Source of the DNA: Gonocerus acuteangulatus
Taxonomy: Eukaryota > Arthropoda > Insecta > Hemiptera > Coreidae
NCBI GenBank assembly: GCA_946811695.1
Contig: OX328124.1
Coordinates: 57,994,459 to 58,058,458, forward strand
Direction of reading: 5' to 3'
Length of the DNA: 64,000 nt
Part shown: positions 24,055 through 35,654 of the stretch, piece after piece
Layout: each line of letters opens with the position of its first letter
How positions within the stretch are numbered: position 1 is the first letter of the stretch
Notes under the pieces: model-generated
Seen by the model: only the letters and a program-made list of their open reading frames with translations
Told to the model about the DNA's origin: nothing
Database searches by the model: none
Program-made: the position numbers and the translations under genes

Positions 24055-24190
24055 TTTGAACCACCGTTATTTTCGGTCTCTAGGGGTTCTGAAACGCGAA
24101 ATTTTCTAGTCGGCACTTCCGGATTGTTTCATTGTATCAACCTTATAACCGGGGTTCCTCCCTATGGGGGAGGGAGGAACCGCGCTAAAA
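22961..24190 (+). mobile_element. Helentron-like element, family Y, copy 2
   Basis: It starts GTCCGTCTCGCAGGACTGC with subterminal TTAGCGCGGTTCC and ends GGGAGGGAGGAACCGCGCTAAAA. A (TA)n tract is at 23995-24048. The body aligns with copy 1 in order and orientation. At about 1.2 kb it is the better length reference. Frames at 23096-23278 and 23627-23830 are not recognisable proteins. Confidence 0.7.
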
Positions 24191-24315
24191 CGTATTCTTC
24201 ACCTTCAACTTGATACACAGGTCACTAGTGTATATAGAAAATAATTTCTAAACGATCGGAAAATCATTATTATTACATTTAAAATTAGATAGAAAACAAA
24301 ATAAATATCAAATAA

Positions 24316-25469
24316 TCTACTATATATTTGTCAAATACCACTCACTCACTCATCTATCAACGCCCAGCCCAAACCGCTCGACAGAAAATTTTGAAATTTT
24401 GCATGGACACTCCCTATATAACTTAGGCGCTCGCTAAGAAAGGATTTTTTGATATTCGTATTTTTAAGCATTTTTAGGGGGGTTTAAAGTTTGAGTTGGT
24501 TAGAGAAGGCAAGCCTAGGCAGCCTGCGTTGCTAGGACGATAAAGAACAGCTGTTACCTTACATTATCTATCTCATAGTTTTATTTCTAATTGAGGTTAA
24601 TTTCAACTATGATGGCAGACCTTGAATTACTAGAAATTAACTGTCCCTCGTAGAGTTTTAATTGCGTTTCTTTTCTGCCTGTCCCCGTCAGATAGGCTTG
24701 CCATATTTTTGGAGAGTTAAACCGAGACACATTAATATGGGATGGGCATACCAGGGGGGGGGGGGATAAAAAGAGTACAAATTATAAGCAAAATGGTTGG
24801 TGAGTTTTAAGCCTAGCAACTAACGGGAAGGGGGAATCCTAAACTGTTAGTCTACCCTAACCTTAAAAATAAGAACGGAACTTTTTTTGCTACTTGATTT
24901 TCTTAAAACAATCTCTCAGCCAAATGGTAGTGTCTGGCAGCTGCAAGCGCTGTGCAGATAGTTCCAGCGTTTTACAGTTAGATTACTTCTGATTTCTTTG
25001 ACACTGTGAGCAGTAGTAACAATGTTAATTGTAGAAAAGTAACCGATTTAAAAAAGATTCTTATAAACATGAATTCATTACTTTTTACATCTTACAGCCT
25101 TTTCCGGGACATTGATAAAACCGGGCGGGACACCGAAACAATTGCAAAATACCGGGACAGTCCCGGTCAAACCGTGATGTATGGCATATCCTTAGGTTTT
25201 CCAGGCGAGGTAATAATAGCCGGAACCCTTGCACAGCCTCCTTGCCTATAACCTTGGTAATACTCGTAAATATATTGGATGTTACCATATGACTTCTTGG
25301 AAACATAAACTTTTAAATTTTAACGCCCATTGAATAAAATATAGTATGACGGGAACCGTGCTGTAATAATCTGCACAGAATTGTATAGTAACGTAATTTT
25401 AATGAAACTTTATTTAACGCAATAAAATAACTGCTTATCTGCCGTGACGAAGCACGGGTATTCAGCTAG
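24316..25469 (+). mobile_element. Non-autonomous Helitron with canonical ends
   Basis: It starts TCTACTATATATTTGTC after an A and ends with a short hairpin, CCGTGACGAAGCACGG, then GTATTCAG and CTAG before a T. TC start, hairpin a few bases before CTRR, and insertion between A and T are the defining Helitron features. It is 1154 bp, without Rep/helicase, so it depends on an autonomous relative. Its 5' region has the ACTCACTCACTC and CAACGCCCAG segments shared with copies at 25470 and 50330. Confidence 0.8.
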
Positions 25470-25815
25470 TCTACTATATATTGGTCAAATACCATTCACT
25501 CACTGAGCTATCAACGCCCAGTCCAAACCGCTCGACAGAAAAATTTGAAATTTTGCATGGACACTCCCTATAGAACGTAGACACTCGCTAAGAAAGGATT
25601 TTTTGATTTTCGAATTTTTAAGTATTTTTAGAGGGGTTTAAAGTTTTAGTTGGTTACAGCAGGCAAGCCTAGGCAGCATGCGTTGCTAGGACGATAAAGA
25701 ACAGCTGTTACCGTACATTATCTACTTCATAGTACTATTTTTAATTGAGGTTAATTTAAACTATGATGGCAAACCTTGAATTACTAGAAATAAACTGTCC
25801 CTCATAGAGTTTACG
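25470..25815 (+). mobile_element. Second Helitron start, directly abutting the first
   Basis: TCTACTATATATTGGTC begins at the very base after the CTAG of the previous element and the sequence follows the same 5' region for about 350 bp (ACTCACTGAGC, CAACGCCCAG, GACACTCCCTAT). The 3' end was not found; beyond 25815 the match is lost. A head-to-tail arrangement fits rolling-circle insertion. Confidence 0.7.
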
Positions 25816-26621
25816 CTATAACGCATGCTTTTTATATCGGATGTTAAAGTATACAAAAACAGAAAAATAATGTTTTAGTTCTTCGAAAACAAAATGGCGG
25901 CGCTGTGTCCGACGAACGGTAACTCCCCCCCCCCTCTTTTTTCACGGGCCATAGTCTGCAGGCGGTAATTTTTAATCTAGAACCAAAAAGTAAAATTATT
26001 TTGAAAGAAGAAGGTAAAATCTAGTAAGTATGTAGGAGTTTCAAGGAAAATTATTATGTTTGAAAATGGTAAACAATTCCTCATTTTCTATTAAATATAC
26101 CGTCGAAAATCGGTCATAAAATCGTTAATTTTCAAAGAATCCAAAAAATCGTGCGTGCTTTACTTGCAATAATCCTTAGGAAGCTGAAGTTAAAATTTAA
26201 AGTTGATCGGGGGAAAATTGAAGGCGGTAGAATATCGCCCGATTTTGAAGACATAGTTTTGAGAAAATCTACTTTAAAGTTAAATATACTGAAATGTTCA
26301 TATTTTTCTTCTTAATTTTTTTTTAATAATTTCTTGTAATAATGATAAAAAAAAAATGCTTTTAATTTTTGAAATTCATCGGGACTTGAGTTAAGAGTGA
26401 AATAATCGAATGTTTGGCACATTTAAAAAATGATCCGACACTTAAACACTCTTGGATATCATTTTCGATTAGTTAAAAAAGCATTTAAGCCCATTCAAAA
26501 GAAAATTGTAAAAAAAAGTTACAAGGTACTATTGCCCCTTATAGAAAGAAAACTAAATTGAGGCTGAAGATTCGCAAAGATCCAATTCCTTTAGGTTGGA
26601 CGATATGAAGTAAACTGGAAT
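25816..26621. other. Unassigned stretch with a dispersed repeat
   Basis: Bases 25870-25920 match 6135-6185, including CAAAATGGCGGC at 25890-25901. A short C run follows. No gene recognised. Confidence 0.4.
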
Positions 26622-26855
26622 TCATAATATCCATATTATGTTGAGTATATATACATACGACCTTCCTCTCAGGGGTATAGAATACTTTAGATGCAAACCA
26701 TTAACATTCTCTCTGGCATTGAGTCCTCTAAATGGTAGAGTAAACTGAGCAGAAATGTTAATGGAGTTTTTTATTATTGCTTTTTTAGATGACCTATATT
26801 TTTTTACGGGGGAATCCGCTTTTATCATAGGAAGTAAAGTAACTAAGAGTCTCAT
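26622..26855 (-). CDS. Possible small secreted-protein exon
   Basis: The 77-codon frame starts MRLLVTLLPMIKADSP, which could be a short signal peptide, and has SINISAQFTLPFRGLN and GLHLKYSIPLRG. The alternation of QFTLPF and a later Y.IPL is loosely reminiscent of the DM4/12 family of arthropod secreted proteins, where similar strands precede four cysteines in a following exon. No cysteines lie in this frame and no splice site was proven. It may be chance. Confidence 0.2.
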   Translation of the reverse strand: MRLLVTLLPMIKADSPVKKYRSSKKAIIKNSINISAQFTLPFRGLNARENVNGLHLKYSIPLRGRSYVYILNIIWIL

Positions 26856-27291
26856 AATAGTATGTTACAAAAATATACGAGACTACTAACATACGATGTG
26901 CTTATAGCTCATACGATTATTTTGAATTAGTTACATTAATTGATTATATAAAACATGAAATTATCACAAATGTTGATTGTTAATTAATCTGAGGAGTTTA
27001 AATTTAATTACATAAATATTTAATTAGGCTTGCAACTAAGGCGAACCGGCTGAACACAATTCCTCTAAGAAAGAATAAAATAGGAACATCTAAAAAAGAC
27101 TATTGTTAAAAACATGCTGTGAACAAATCTGACGACATTTCTCAAGAAAAACTTAGAGATTAAATAAGAAAAGATGAAGTGTATACAAGAAATTCAAAGT
27201 TTATAACAATATTTGACTGAAATATCAATTTTCCCACATGTTACTTTTTGAAAATTTCTAATTATTATAGAAATAATAATTATATTATATA
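26856..27291. other. Unassigned stretch
   Basis: AT-rich, no recognised gene or element. Confidence 0.35.
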
Positions 27292-28210
27292 TATCCCTAT
27301 GGAGGGAGGTAACAACCGCGCTAAAAATATATTATTCAGAAAAGATTTTGGCGTTTAAAAATCATAAATAAATTAAGAAAAAAAAAACAGAAATAAAAAA
27401 AATTATTATTTATTTTTATTTTTAAAATTGTCTGTATTAAATATTTAATATTTCTTTAATAATTTACAGCTAAAGAATTTAGAATGCTACTTTTAATGTT
27501 GTGTGGATACAAAGCAGTAGAAAACGTTAAATAATAAAATAGCTTTCTACTCAGTAAATGCATGAGGGCTGCATTGGGGATTTCTGTAATTTGCAATTAA
27601 TTACTAATTCACTCAAAGTAATATTGAGCTCAAGAAACTTTCTAATATAATCAGTAAAGCTCTTTAAATATATTTTATACTCCACCTTAATGCGGCAACA
27701 TGACTCTCGAGTCCTCTTTAGGTGTACGTATAAAAGTTTATCTAATATGATAAACCAAAAGGCAAGAGAGAAATTTCTGTAAATATAAATTTCTATACTC
27801 TTTTTACGGCTAAGATAATCATATATATGACAGACAATGGGTCGATAAAAACGAAACAATTCTTTAAATTAAAAATCAACTCTTCATGTTTCACACCATT
27901 GTAGATGCTTGTTCAGGAGCATCTACAATGGTGGTGGTTATTATGTAATGAGTCAATCAGCTTTGAATTGTAAGCTGTGGAAATCGAGCTCAAAAACAAC
28001 AATGGATTATCCAAAAAATGATTAGTCATTCTAAATTAATTCGTTTTCTTTTAAATTTTGCCAATGATTAAAATAATTTATTGTTTTCTAGCAAATTTAA
28101 AAAAAAAAAAAATAATAATAATAAGTAATATTTTTTTTATTTTTAAAATTTATTTAAATGACAAAATCTTTTCTGAATAATATATTTTTAGCGCGGTTGT
28201 TCCCTCGTTT
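27292..28210. repeat. Inverted repeat with family Y ends facing each other
   Basis: The left side has a family Y terminus (CCCTATGGAGGG..AACCGCGCTAAAAA) and the right side its complement at about 28180-28200. The match continues inward for about 50 bp (TATATTATTCAGAAAAGATTTTG) and then becomes loose. The centre holds a clean 15-bp hairpin at 27895-27932. It may be a segment trapped between two convergent Helentron-like 3' ends or a foldback element. Confidence 0.55.
27895..27932. repeat. Perfect 15-bp stem-loop
   Basis: ACCATTGTAGATGCT pairs exactly with AGCATCTACAATGGT across an 8-base loop. The role is unknown; it is too short for a typical animal microRNA precursor. Confidence 0.7.
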
Positions 28211-28265
28211 CAGAATTCATAGGTCACGAAAATAACGGTGGTTCAAATTAGTATAAAATAGTAAT

Positions 28266-28333
<68 letters not shown>

Positions 28334-28650
28334 CATATATATGTATATGTGTACCCCGCCCCCATATATGTATATGTGTGACCCGTTCTATGACCCTTTA
28401 CAAGGCAATTTGATACAACTAATTTTCGCTTTGGTTATACAGAGACCATTGATTCACTTGAATTCAGCTAGTCTAAGATATTTAAATTTTGGTTCGTTTG
28501 GAGTTAGAAAAAAAAATGTATTAATAGAAATGAAAAGTTTTTGAATCTTCGTATAATTTCTAAAATATTTTGAAAACGGTTGGGAAATAGTTGTAAGTGG
28601 AAGGCGACCATTCGAACTTTAAAGTAAATTCTCTATTGTTTTTTAATCTA
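28188..28650 (-). mobile_element. Helentron-like family Y, 3' part, copy 3
   Basis: On the minus strand the terminal AACCGCGCTAA, then the segment GTTATTTTCGTGACC, a (TA)n tract at 28268-28325, and body sequence including AACGGTTGGGAAA or its complement follow the family Y order. The 5' end was not found. Confidence 0.55.
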
Positions 28651-29633
28651 TTGATTCTAGTCAGCTGACTAGGCCTTATGTAGTAACCTCAGTTTTGAAA
28701 GGTTGACTTGGTACATTGGGTGTTTATTTTACAATTGGACCATTCTTTATATTGTACCTAATGAATTTGTAAAGTCGTCACTGTGGAAATACAATTTCTA
28801 TCTTCGTAAAGACATTATTATTCAATATGGCGGAGAAACTGAAAATTTTCCAGTTAGAATATTAATTTTGTCGGATTTGAAGCTCTTTTATGTTTTAATT
28901 ATAAGATGCTTGGAGGCTGGTAATAATTTTCACTAAATTGCAGCAGTTTCTGAATCGATAGATAAGTGGGTGGCATGTCTGCCTCACTGCTAGGTGAAAT
29001 TCGTACTTATTTATTAGGTGCTCTTCTATAAACAGTAAGTTGTTAAATTTCTTAAATTTATTTTCTCAATCATAAATATCCATGCAAAAATTAAAACTTT
29101 GCTATAGTATGTATTCTTAAATGGTTGGGAGGAGCAGGATGGTTATGCTATCCTTGAGAATGCAGACATGAGGGAGTGTTCTGTGCACCCACACAAGGCG
29201 TCAAGGTCAGAACTCTGCCTACGCCTAGGGGAACCAACGCCATTAGTCCACCCACATATCACCGTATAAAGGTGTAGTCCAACCTACCCGGATAACGGGA
29301 CTATTCAGCAACATGGGTCATTTTATTTTAAGACTCGTCTTGGATTTAAGTTGTGTGGGAGATTTGAAGCTCTTCTAGGCAATTGAATTCGTATTAATTT
29401 ATCTGATCACGGCCTGAAGGTCGATCATGTAGGATGATGAATACGGCAAAAACATGGATGTTAGTTTCGGATAGATGATAACTTACCTTAACAAAATAAT
29501 AAGAAGTTGCCAAGAAATCCTGAACTAAATGTTTTAATTAATATGTTAAAGCTTTTCGACTCTCTGGTATAATTTTACCGCAAAGCTAAATAGTGACTGT
29601 AAATGCTTGTCAACTTTAAAAAAAAAGAAAAAA
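28651..29633. other. Unassigned stretch
   Basis: No gene confirmed. A patch at 28960-29005 has a tRNA-like look (AAGTGGGTGGCA, TGTCTGCCTCACTGC) and 29130-29300 is GC-richer, so a degraded SINE is possible. The frame at 28703-28936 has no recognisable domain. Confidence 0.35.
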
Positions 29634-30418
29634 GTCCGTCACGCAGGAGCTGCATAACTAAGCACTTTCCTCAGAATATTTGTAGTGTAGACTACATTGC
29701 TGAATAATTTGCTTTAAGTAACCTTTATAAATAAAATAAAAATGTGAAGTGTTCTGTTCATTTACATTTGTTATGAGAACTGTTCAATTATTAATTTTGT
29801 AAATAATCGGCTTCCAGAGTTATGTTTATACATGATACTACACTACTCAATAAATACACAAAAACTTCAAATTCCGTCTTTTGATCTGACGCAGGAACAG
29901 GATACAGTCCCTCTAGTGGGAGATAGCGCTCCTCGCGGCGGCTTTGGGAACCTACGTAGAAATTACGACCGGTATGAGTATATTAGTAATTTAGGTCCGG
30001 AGTAAACCCCCCCCCCCTCCAAATAAACCGATTTAGTTTATTTTTACAACCCAGTTTTCTCTGTTGATTACCACCACGAATACCGAGTTTCGTTGAAATG
30101 TAACAAAAATTATGGCTGGTAGTGGCAAATTGGTAATGGGGGTCCGGAGTAAACCCCCCCTCATAATGAACCGATTTAGTTTATTTTTACAAAGTATTTT
30201 TCTCTATAGATCAACATAACTAATACCAAGTGTAGTTGAAATATAACAAAAACTACGGCTGGCATGGTCAAATTAGTGTTTTGGGTGCGGGGTAAACCCC
30301 CCTCCCGGTGGACCGATTTTGGTGGTTAACGAACTAGTTCAATCGTTTGCTAATTGACCGCTATATACCACGTTTCATGAAGAAAAAACAAAAACTCTGG
30401 CCGCTATCGTGTTAACAG

Positions 30419-30483
<65 letters not shown>

Positions 30484-30583
30484 TCTACTAGGTAGGATCG
30501 ATAAAGATTTGAAGATATTCTTCAAAAATTCCGTCATGAGTGCAACCTCAATAGCTACTTTCCTTCGGAGGAAAGTGCTAAAA
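29634..30583 (+). mobile_element. Helentron-like element, family X, copy 1
   Basis: It starts GTCCGTCACGCAGGAGCTGC, followed by subterminal CTAAGCACTTTCCTC, and ends with the hairpin ACTTTCCTTCGGAGGAAAGT then GCTAAAAA. The subterminal motif is the complement of the hairpin arm plus GCTAA. The body contains about three tandem units of roughly 148 bp marked by GGTCCGGAGTAAACCCCCC, and a (TA)n tract at 30424-30478 before the conserved last 100 bp. Non-coding. Confidence 0.7.
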
Positions 30584-30884
30584 AACAACAATTTATTGCA
30601 ATTTAAAATGAACAAGTTCCAATTTATATGTTTGGCCTATTAATATCTACAGTGCAAACCTGAGTAATTTTCGGTATTTGTGTGGAACGAAGACAGAAAA
30701 AGATAGCGACTCTTTGACTTTCATTTAATTTTTTTTTTTTTTTTTTTAAAGAAAGACGGGCTTTGTCTATTAATAGACGGTTAATATTTTGGGCATTTTA
30801 GTATTTCTAAGATAAATTCTGTTCAAATAATAATAAAAAAAAAACAATTATTAGTTATTCAGAATTAATAGGCTCCAGCATATA
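30584..30884. other. Unassigned stretch
   Basis: AT-rich spacer with a T run near 30730; nothing recognised. Confidence 0.35.
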
Positions 30885-31122
30885 TATCATGTCCCTACCA
30901 TGTCAAACTATGGAATATGCAAAATCTCGTTTTTCAGATTCGTGACTTTGCTCTTGGATTGTGGACGATACGGCTTGTTGCAACTCTAACCCCTTTAGAA
31001 CAGCCTCTAATTATTTAAATGAAGTATCGAATAAAACCATTTTTCAATATGGATAGAATATGTTCTCTAGTTTGCTCCGATATGCATATTCGATAGTTTG
31101 ACATGGTAGGGACGATATTATG
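30885..31122. mobile_element. MITE of the ATATCGTCC family, second copy
   Basis: The ends ATATCATGTCCCTACCATGT and the complement of ATATCGTCCCTACCATGT are inverted repeats of about 36 bp. The interior is the reverse complement of the 14755-15008 copy (CTCTAGTTTGCTCCGAT, GATACGGCTTGTTGCAA). Non-coding. Confidence 0.75.
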
Positions 31123-31295
31123 TCGTTGGTAGTTTTTAGCAGAAATATCCGCAATATATCGATTATTCGAACTGAGATCTATTTAGGTTATTTAGTTTCT
31201 CTTTATGTATGATATTATATCTCATTCTACACTTGTTTTTTAACTTATGTTTTAAAAATCGACAGAAAAAACGTTTCTCTATGATTTTACTTCAT

Positions 31296-33647
31296 ACGTT
31301 ATACAAATTCCCCTACATACTGGCCTACTTCCCGCTCAAAACGTCCTGATATCCTCGACTTTTTCATTACTCATGGTATTTCCCAAATTCCTACCTCTAT
31401 TTCCACTCTCGATGACCTATCTTCCGATCACAGTCCAGTACTCCTTCTCTTCAACTCCGATGCTGATTCCCACTCTATACCTTCAAAACCCACACTCACT
31501 CCTGGTCCAGTTGACTGGCAATCCTTTCAATCATCCTTAGAACTTAAACTGGACCTAAACACATCTCTAAAAACGAACACTGATATCGACGATGCTGTTC
31601 ATTATCTTTCAGTAGCCATTCAGGAATCCTTATTCATCTCCACCCGACTAAAACCTCTACATAATACACAAACACGACCGGCTGGCATACCAACACACAT
31701 ACAACTACTGCTCACTGAAAAGAGAAAAGCACGCAAACGATGGCAAAATTCTAGATACCCATCTGACAAAAAACTGTTAAGCCAACTGACAAACCAACTA
31801 AGAAATGAACTGTGGAAACATAAAAACGATCAATTCAAAACATACACTAAGGAACTTACTTCATCCGACAAATCACTCTGGCAGGCTACTAGAAAAATAC
31901 TCTCATACAAAACCTCCCATCATCCCATCCAACAAGAAGATGGCTCTTGGGCCAAAACTGATATAGAAATTTCCACCGCCTTCGGGCATTACCTCTCCAA
32001 TGTCTTTACCCCGCACCCTGATGTTAACAATCCAACCCACTCCCACCATGTCTCGAGTCAACTGGATACTCCCCTCCCAATGTCACTTCCTCCCAAGGCC
32101 TTCAATCCTAAAGAAGTACTTCACGCTATCCAACACCTTCCCCACAAAAAAGCTCCAGGATATGACCTAATTACTCCCCAAATAATCAAGCATCTCCCGA
32201 AAAAAGCAGTCCTTTTCTTAACCTACATTTATAATGCTGTCCTCAGAACTACCCACTTTCCCCTCCTCTGGAAATTCTCTGTAATCCGTATGATACCTAA
32301 ACCAAAAAAACCTATCCACCACCTCACATCCTATCGCCCTATTGCCCTAATACCTGTATTGGGGAAAATTCTTGAAAAACTCTTACTCAAACGCCTCTAC
32401 CCCCATTCTTATTCCCAAAATCCCGTCTTCCCAATTTGGTTTTCGTCAACTCCATTCCACCATTCATCAATGCCACAGAATTGTGGATCTGATCTCCACA
32501 GCCTTTGAGAATGGACAGTATTGCTCTGGTGTCTTTCTCGACGTAGCCCAGGCTTTTGATCGGGCGTGGCACCGGGGCTTGCTGTTCAAACTCAAACAAA
32601 TTCTCCCATCAACCTACTACCTCGTAATAAAATCCTATCTCTCCGACAGATTCTTCCAAGTTTCCTATGGTACTTCATCCTCACCCATTTTCCCCCAACT
32701 TGCAGGTGTACCTCAAGGCGGAATCCTGAGTCCTGTCCTATACCTCACATATACGGCTGATATCCCAACTCACCCCGGTACATCCCTCCATATGTTCGCC
32801 GATGATACAGCTCTGTTCTCCTGCAGTCCTGACCCAATTCTGACATCCAAGTCTCTCCAGGAACACCTTGGACTGATCGAACCCTGGCTCAGTAAATGGA
32901 GAATCAAAGTTAACCCTCAGAAATCCTGCCACTCAACCTTTACCCTCAGGCGATCATCCTGCCCTCCAGTGTTCCTCCATAGTTCTCTAATTCCGCAAAA
33001 ATCCCAAATTCGCTATCTAGGACTAATACTTGACAAACGACTAACATGGAAGCCACATATTACCCAGAAGCGACAAGAACTCAGCCGACGGTACAGACTA
33101 TTACTACACTTACTTGACAAACGATCTAATCTCACACTACAAACAAACGTCTCATTTACATGACCATTCTCAGACCAATATTTACTTACGGAATTCAACT
33201 ATGGGGTTCCACAAAGCCTTCCAACTCCTACAAAATCCAATCCATGCAGTCTAAAATTCTCCGGAAAATAACGGATGCTCCGTTTTATGTCTCCAATTTG
33301 ACCCTCCATAATGATCTTAATATCCCTTTTATCCATCCTCTAGCCAAATCCCTCTATCGCAAATTCCATTCGAACCTACACGGCCATCCTAACTCCTTAA
33401 TAAACTCTCTATCCTCCCAGCACATTCCTTACAACCCCATTCGCCGACTGAAACGCAAGTGGCCAAGAGATCAACTCTAGAAAGTGTAGATCTGTGAAAA
33501 AAATAAATTCTGTCTTGTGGGTACTACAACTGTGCAGCTTCCCACCTCATGTACATCCATGTCATATAATCTTGCAATAATTTACTAGAAATGTACCTTA
33601 TACATTGTTGTAAATTCGAAATAAATAAATAAATAAACGTTATACAA
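31296..33647 (+). mobile_element. 5'-truncated Jockey-clade LINE with 11-bp target duplication
   Basis: The inserted body is 31307-33636. ACGTTATACAA flanks it on both sides. The 3' end is a short (AAAT)n tail. The 5' end is cut inside the endonuclease domain, the usual result of incomplete target-primed reverse transcription. The 3' untranslated region runs from about 33481. Confidence 0.85.
31307..33480 (+). pseudogene. Jockey LINE ORF2 remnant (endonuclease end and reverse transcriptase)
   Basis: The reading frame starts within the endonuclease, with the conserved SDHSPVLLL near 31420, and continues through a linker into the reverse transcriptase. The reverse transcriptase has KAPGYDLITP, SYRPIALIPVLGK, FLDVAQAFDRAWH, GVPQGGILSPVLY and the active-site FADD (32796-32807). 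Two single-base-level frameshifts break it, one in the C run near 32393-32405 and one near 33136-33146, where the frame would otherwise run on into TILRPIFTYGIQLWG. It ends RRLKRKWPRDQL with a stop at 33478-33480, near the C-terminus of the 56.8 kb copy. The enzyme is dead. Sequence differs clearly from the 56.8 kb copy, so two subfamilies or ages are present. Confidence 0.9.
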
Positions 33648-34462
33648 TATGTAATTCAAACATATATAAAATATTTATACAAATTCAATGACCACAAACG
33701 TAATAATTACTCAATAAGTGAAAAATGAAAAAACTTATTCTCTTTTTCAGTTGTTTACTCTTTTTCTTTTTGGCTATCCAGAAAAGTATATGCAATGTCA
33801 AATTGTATCCAGCTTAATTTCATTAAAGATTTTTATAAAACAAAAATCAATCTGTTATTGTGGACATCCGTCGGCATCCTGTAACAAACAATTCTAGCAT
33901 CTACGAGAGACGAAATTGCAAACATTAAAAGTTCGGAAAAAGCATAAATTGTCTCGAAAAAGGAATGAATTAGGTGTACCAATCCATTCTCAAAAAAGGT
34001 AGAGGCTTTTTTTTAGTAATTACGCTTAATTCTTTCTCAACAAGCCAGGTTTCGCTGTGGATTTCCAAACCTACCTTTAGAAAGGAGGTTAAGAAGGCAG
34101 TAAAGAACGAAAGTGGTTTTCGCCAATGATGGTTGTAGTTTCGACGTCATCAGGTTTCAGAAATAATTTGTACTTTTTTAAATTCAATTGAAACTTTGAT
34201 TAGAAAAAGCATTAGTGTAACAATATTTGAAAAATCATATATCCAGACGTCTGAGATTTCAATTTCGTTCCTATATATGGATATGATTTGGCTAAAATGT
34301 TTTTTGAAAATTTCACAATCGGTGGCCAAGAAATCCCAAGAATTACCAAGAGGTAATTTTACGAGAATTTCGCAATTTTCGTAAAATAGCAACATAAAAT
34401 CGAAAAACAAATTCAATAGTTTTTCATAGAAGCTATCGATGTGCCATAGGTCCACTTAAGGA
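33648..34462. other. Unassigned stretch
   Basis: No gene or element was recognised. Overlapping short frames on both strands at 34150-34455 show no domain. Confidence 0.35.
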
Positions 34463-34618
34463 ACGATTGACTAAACCGAAGACAAGGTATAGTTGGGATT
34501 CGGCTAGGAAAATTCCCAAAGCCCGGCTAGGAGAATTCTCCCAGCCGAATCCCAACCATACCTTGTCTTCGTATCTCTGCAACGGCTAACTATCTCCATC
34601 TTCACGATTGACTAAACC
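34463..34618. mobile_element. Palindromic insertion between 15-bp direct repeats
   Basis: ACGATTGACTAAACC occurs at 34463-34477 and again at 34604-34618. Between them is a 126-bp insert, of which 34477-34571 is a palindrome built of GGTTGGGATTCGGC-family termini (CGAAGACAAGGTATAGTTGG and its complement) placed back to back. The repeat looks like a target duplication, but 15 bp is long for a DNA transposon and there is no poly(A). Confidence 0.6.
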
Positions 34619-34639
34619 AGTTCTTTTTACTTTTTCAGT

Positions 34640-35348
34640 GGCGCACAAAAAAAGAGCAACAGAATAGACCTTTTGACATTTTGAATGTAAATTCATCGAT
34701 TTTACGCACTAGATACCGAAAATGGCCCCTGTTAATTCCTGCATGCATAAGAGGGCTGAAAGTGACCCCCCCCCTGTCTGTATTCATATATATATATATG
34801 CATTCACAAAAGAAACGATTGGACGAATTCTTTAACTAACAAAATAGGTCTATCTGATGGGAGGATTTTGTCCGGCCTCTGACGGTAGAACCTTCTGCTA
34901 TATTGCAATCACCACGGGAAAAGCCTTTGAGTGTAAAGATAAAAGCGTGTTAAAAAATGATTTCGTTTAGAGCCTTCTGCTCAATTTCAGGAACATAAAT
35001 ATGTTTTAGGACCACCCGACAAACCTACCGAACGCCACTGCGCATACGCTAACGCCACCGCGCAGTGCGCGAACACATTTTTGTAACTTTTTTTCCAGTT
35101 TAGTCACCGCTAAAGCATATTTATGCTAAAATAAATTTAAAAAAAGTGTAATAAAGGGTGTAAAAAATTAATTAAAAAAAATAATCGGTGCATTAGGAGT
35201 TGGTTTTACTCCAGAGCAAGTTTATTTTATTTCAATTTTAACGTTTACTTATGAACGACTAAGATTTCAAGCAATTTTTCAGGAATACAGCGTACACTAC
35301 CCTCCTTGCCTAACAATGTGCTTAGTTATGCAGCTCTAGCGTGATGAT
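34640..35348 (-). mobile_element. Helentron-like family X, diverged copy
   Basis: The right edge has the family 5' end on the minus strand (subterminal TAACTAAGCAC, then the complement of TTATGCAGCTC). The body contains worn X segments such as CGATTGGACGAATTC near 34817. The 3' hairpin is lost or diverged. Confidence 0.45.
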
Positions 35349-35654
35349 GTTTTTAATGAACATGTTATCGGATTGTTGAATAATAAGGACCTCCAATTTC
35401 CGAATAAATCAGCTCCACCATGGTCACACACCAAGCCCTAACAGCTGGTAGGGGTGAGTGGGTGCCCTTGGCTTGGCACACCTTCAGGCCTTGCTGGTTA
35501 ATGGGATCCGGCTCCTTATACTTGTGTAACTTCTTACCACTTTCATATGCTATTTGTTTCAATTATTTTAATTAATGATATTTAACTCTATTCTATGCCT
35601 TTCACCTTAGCATCTAAATACGTTGTTATATGTTTTTTACTCAGGGGATATCTT

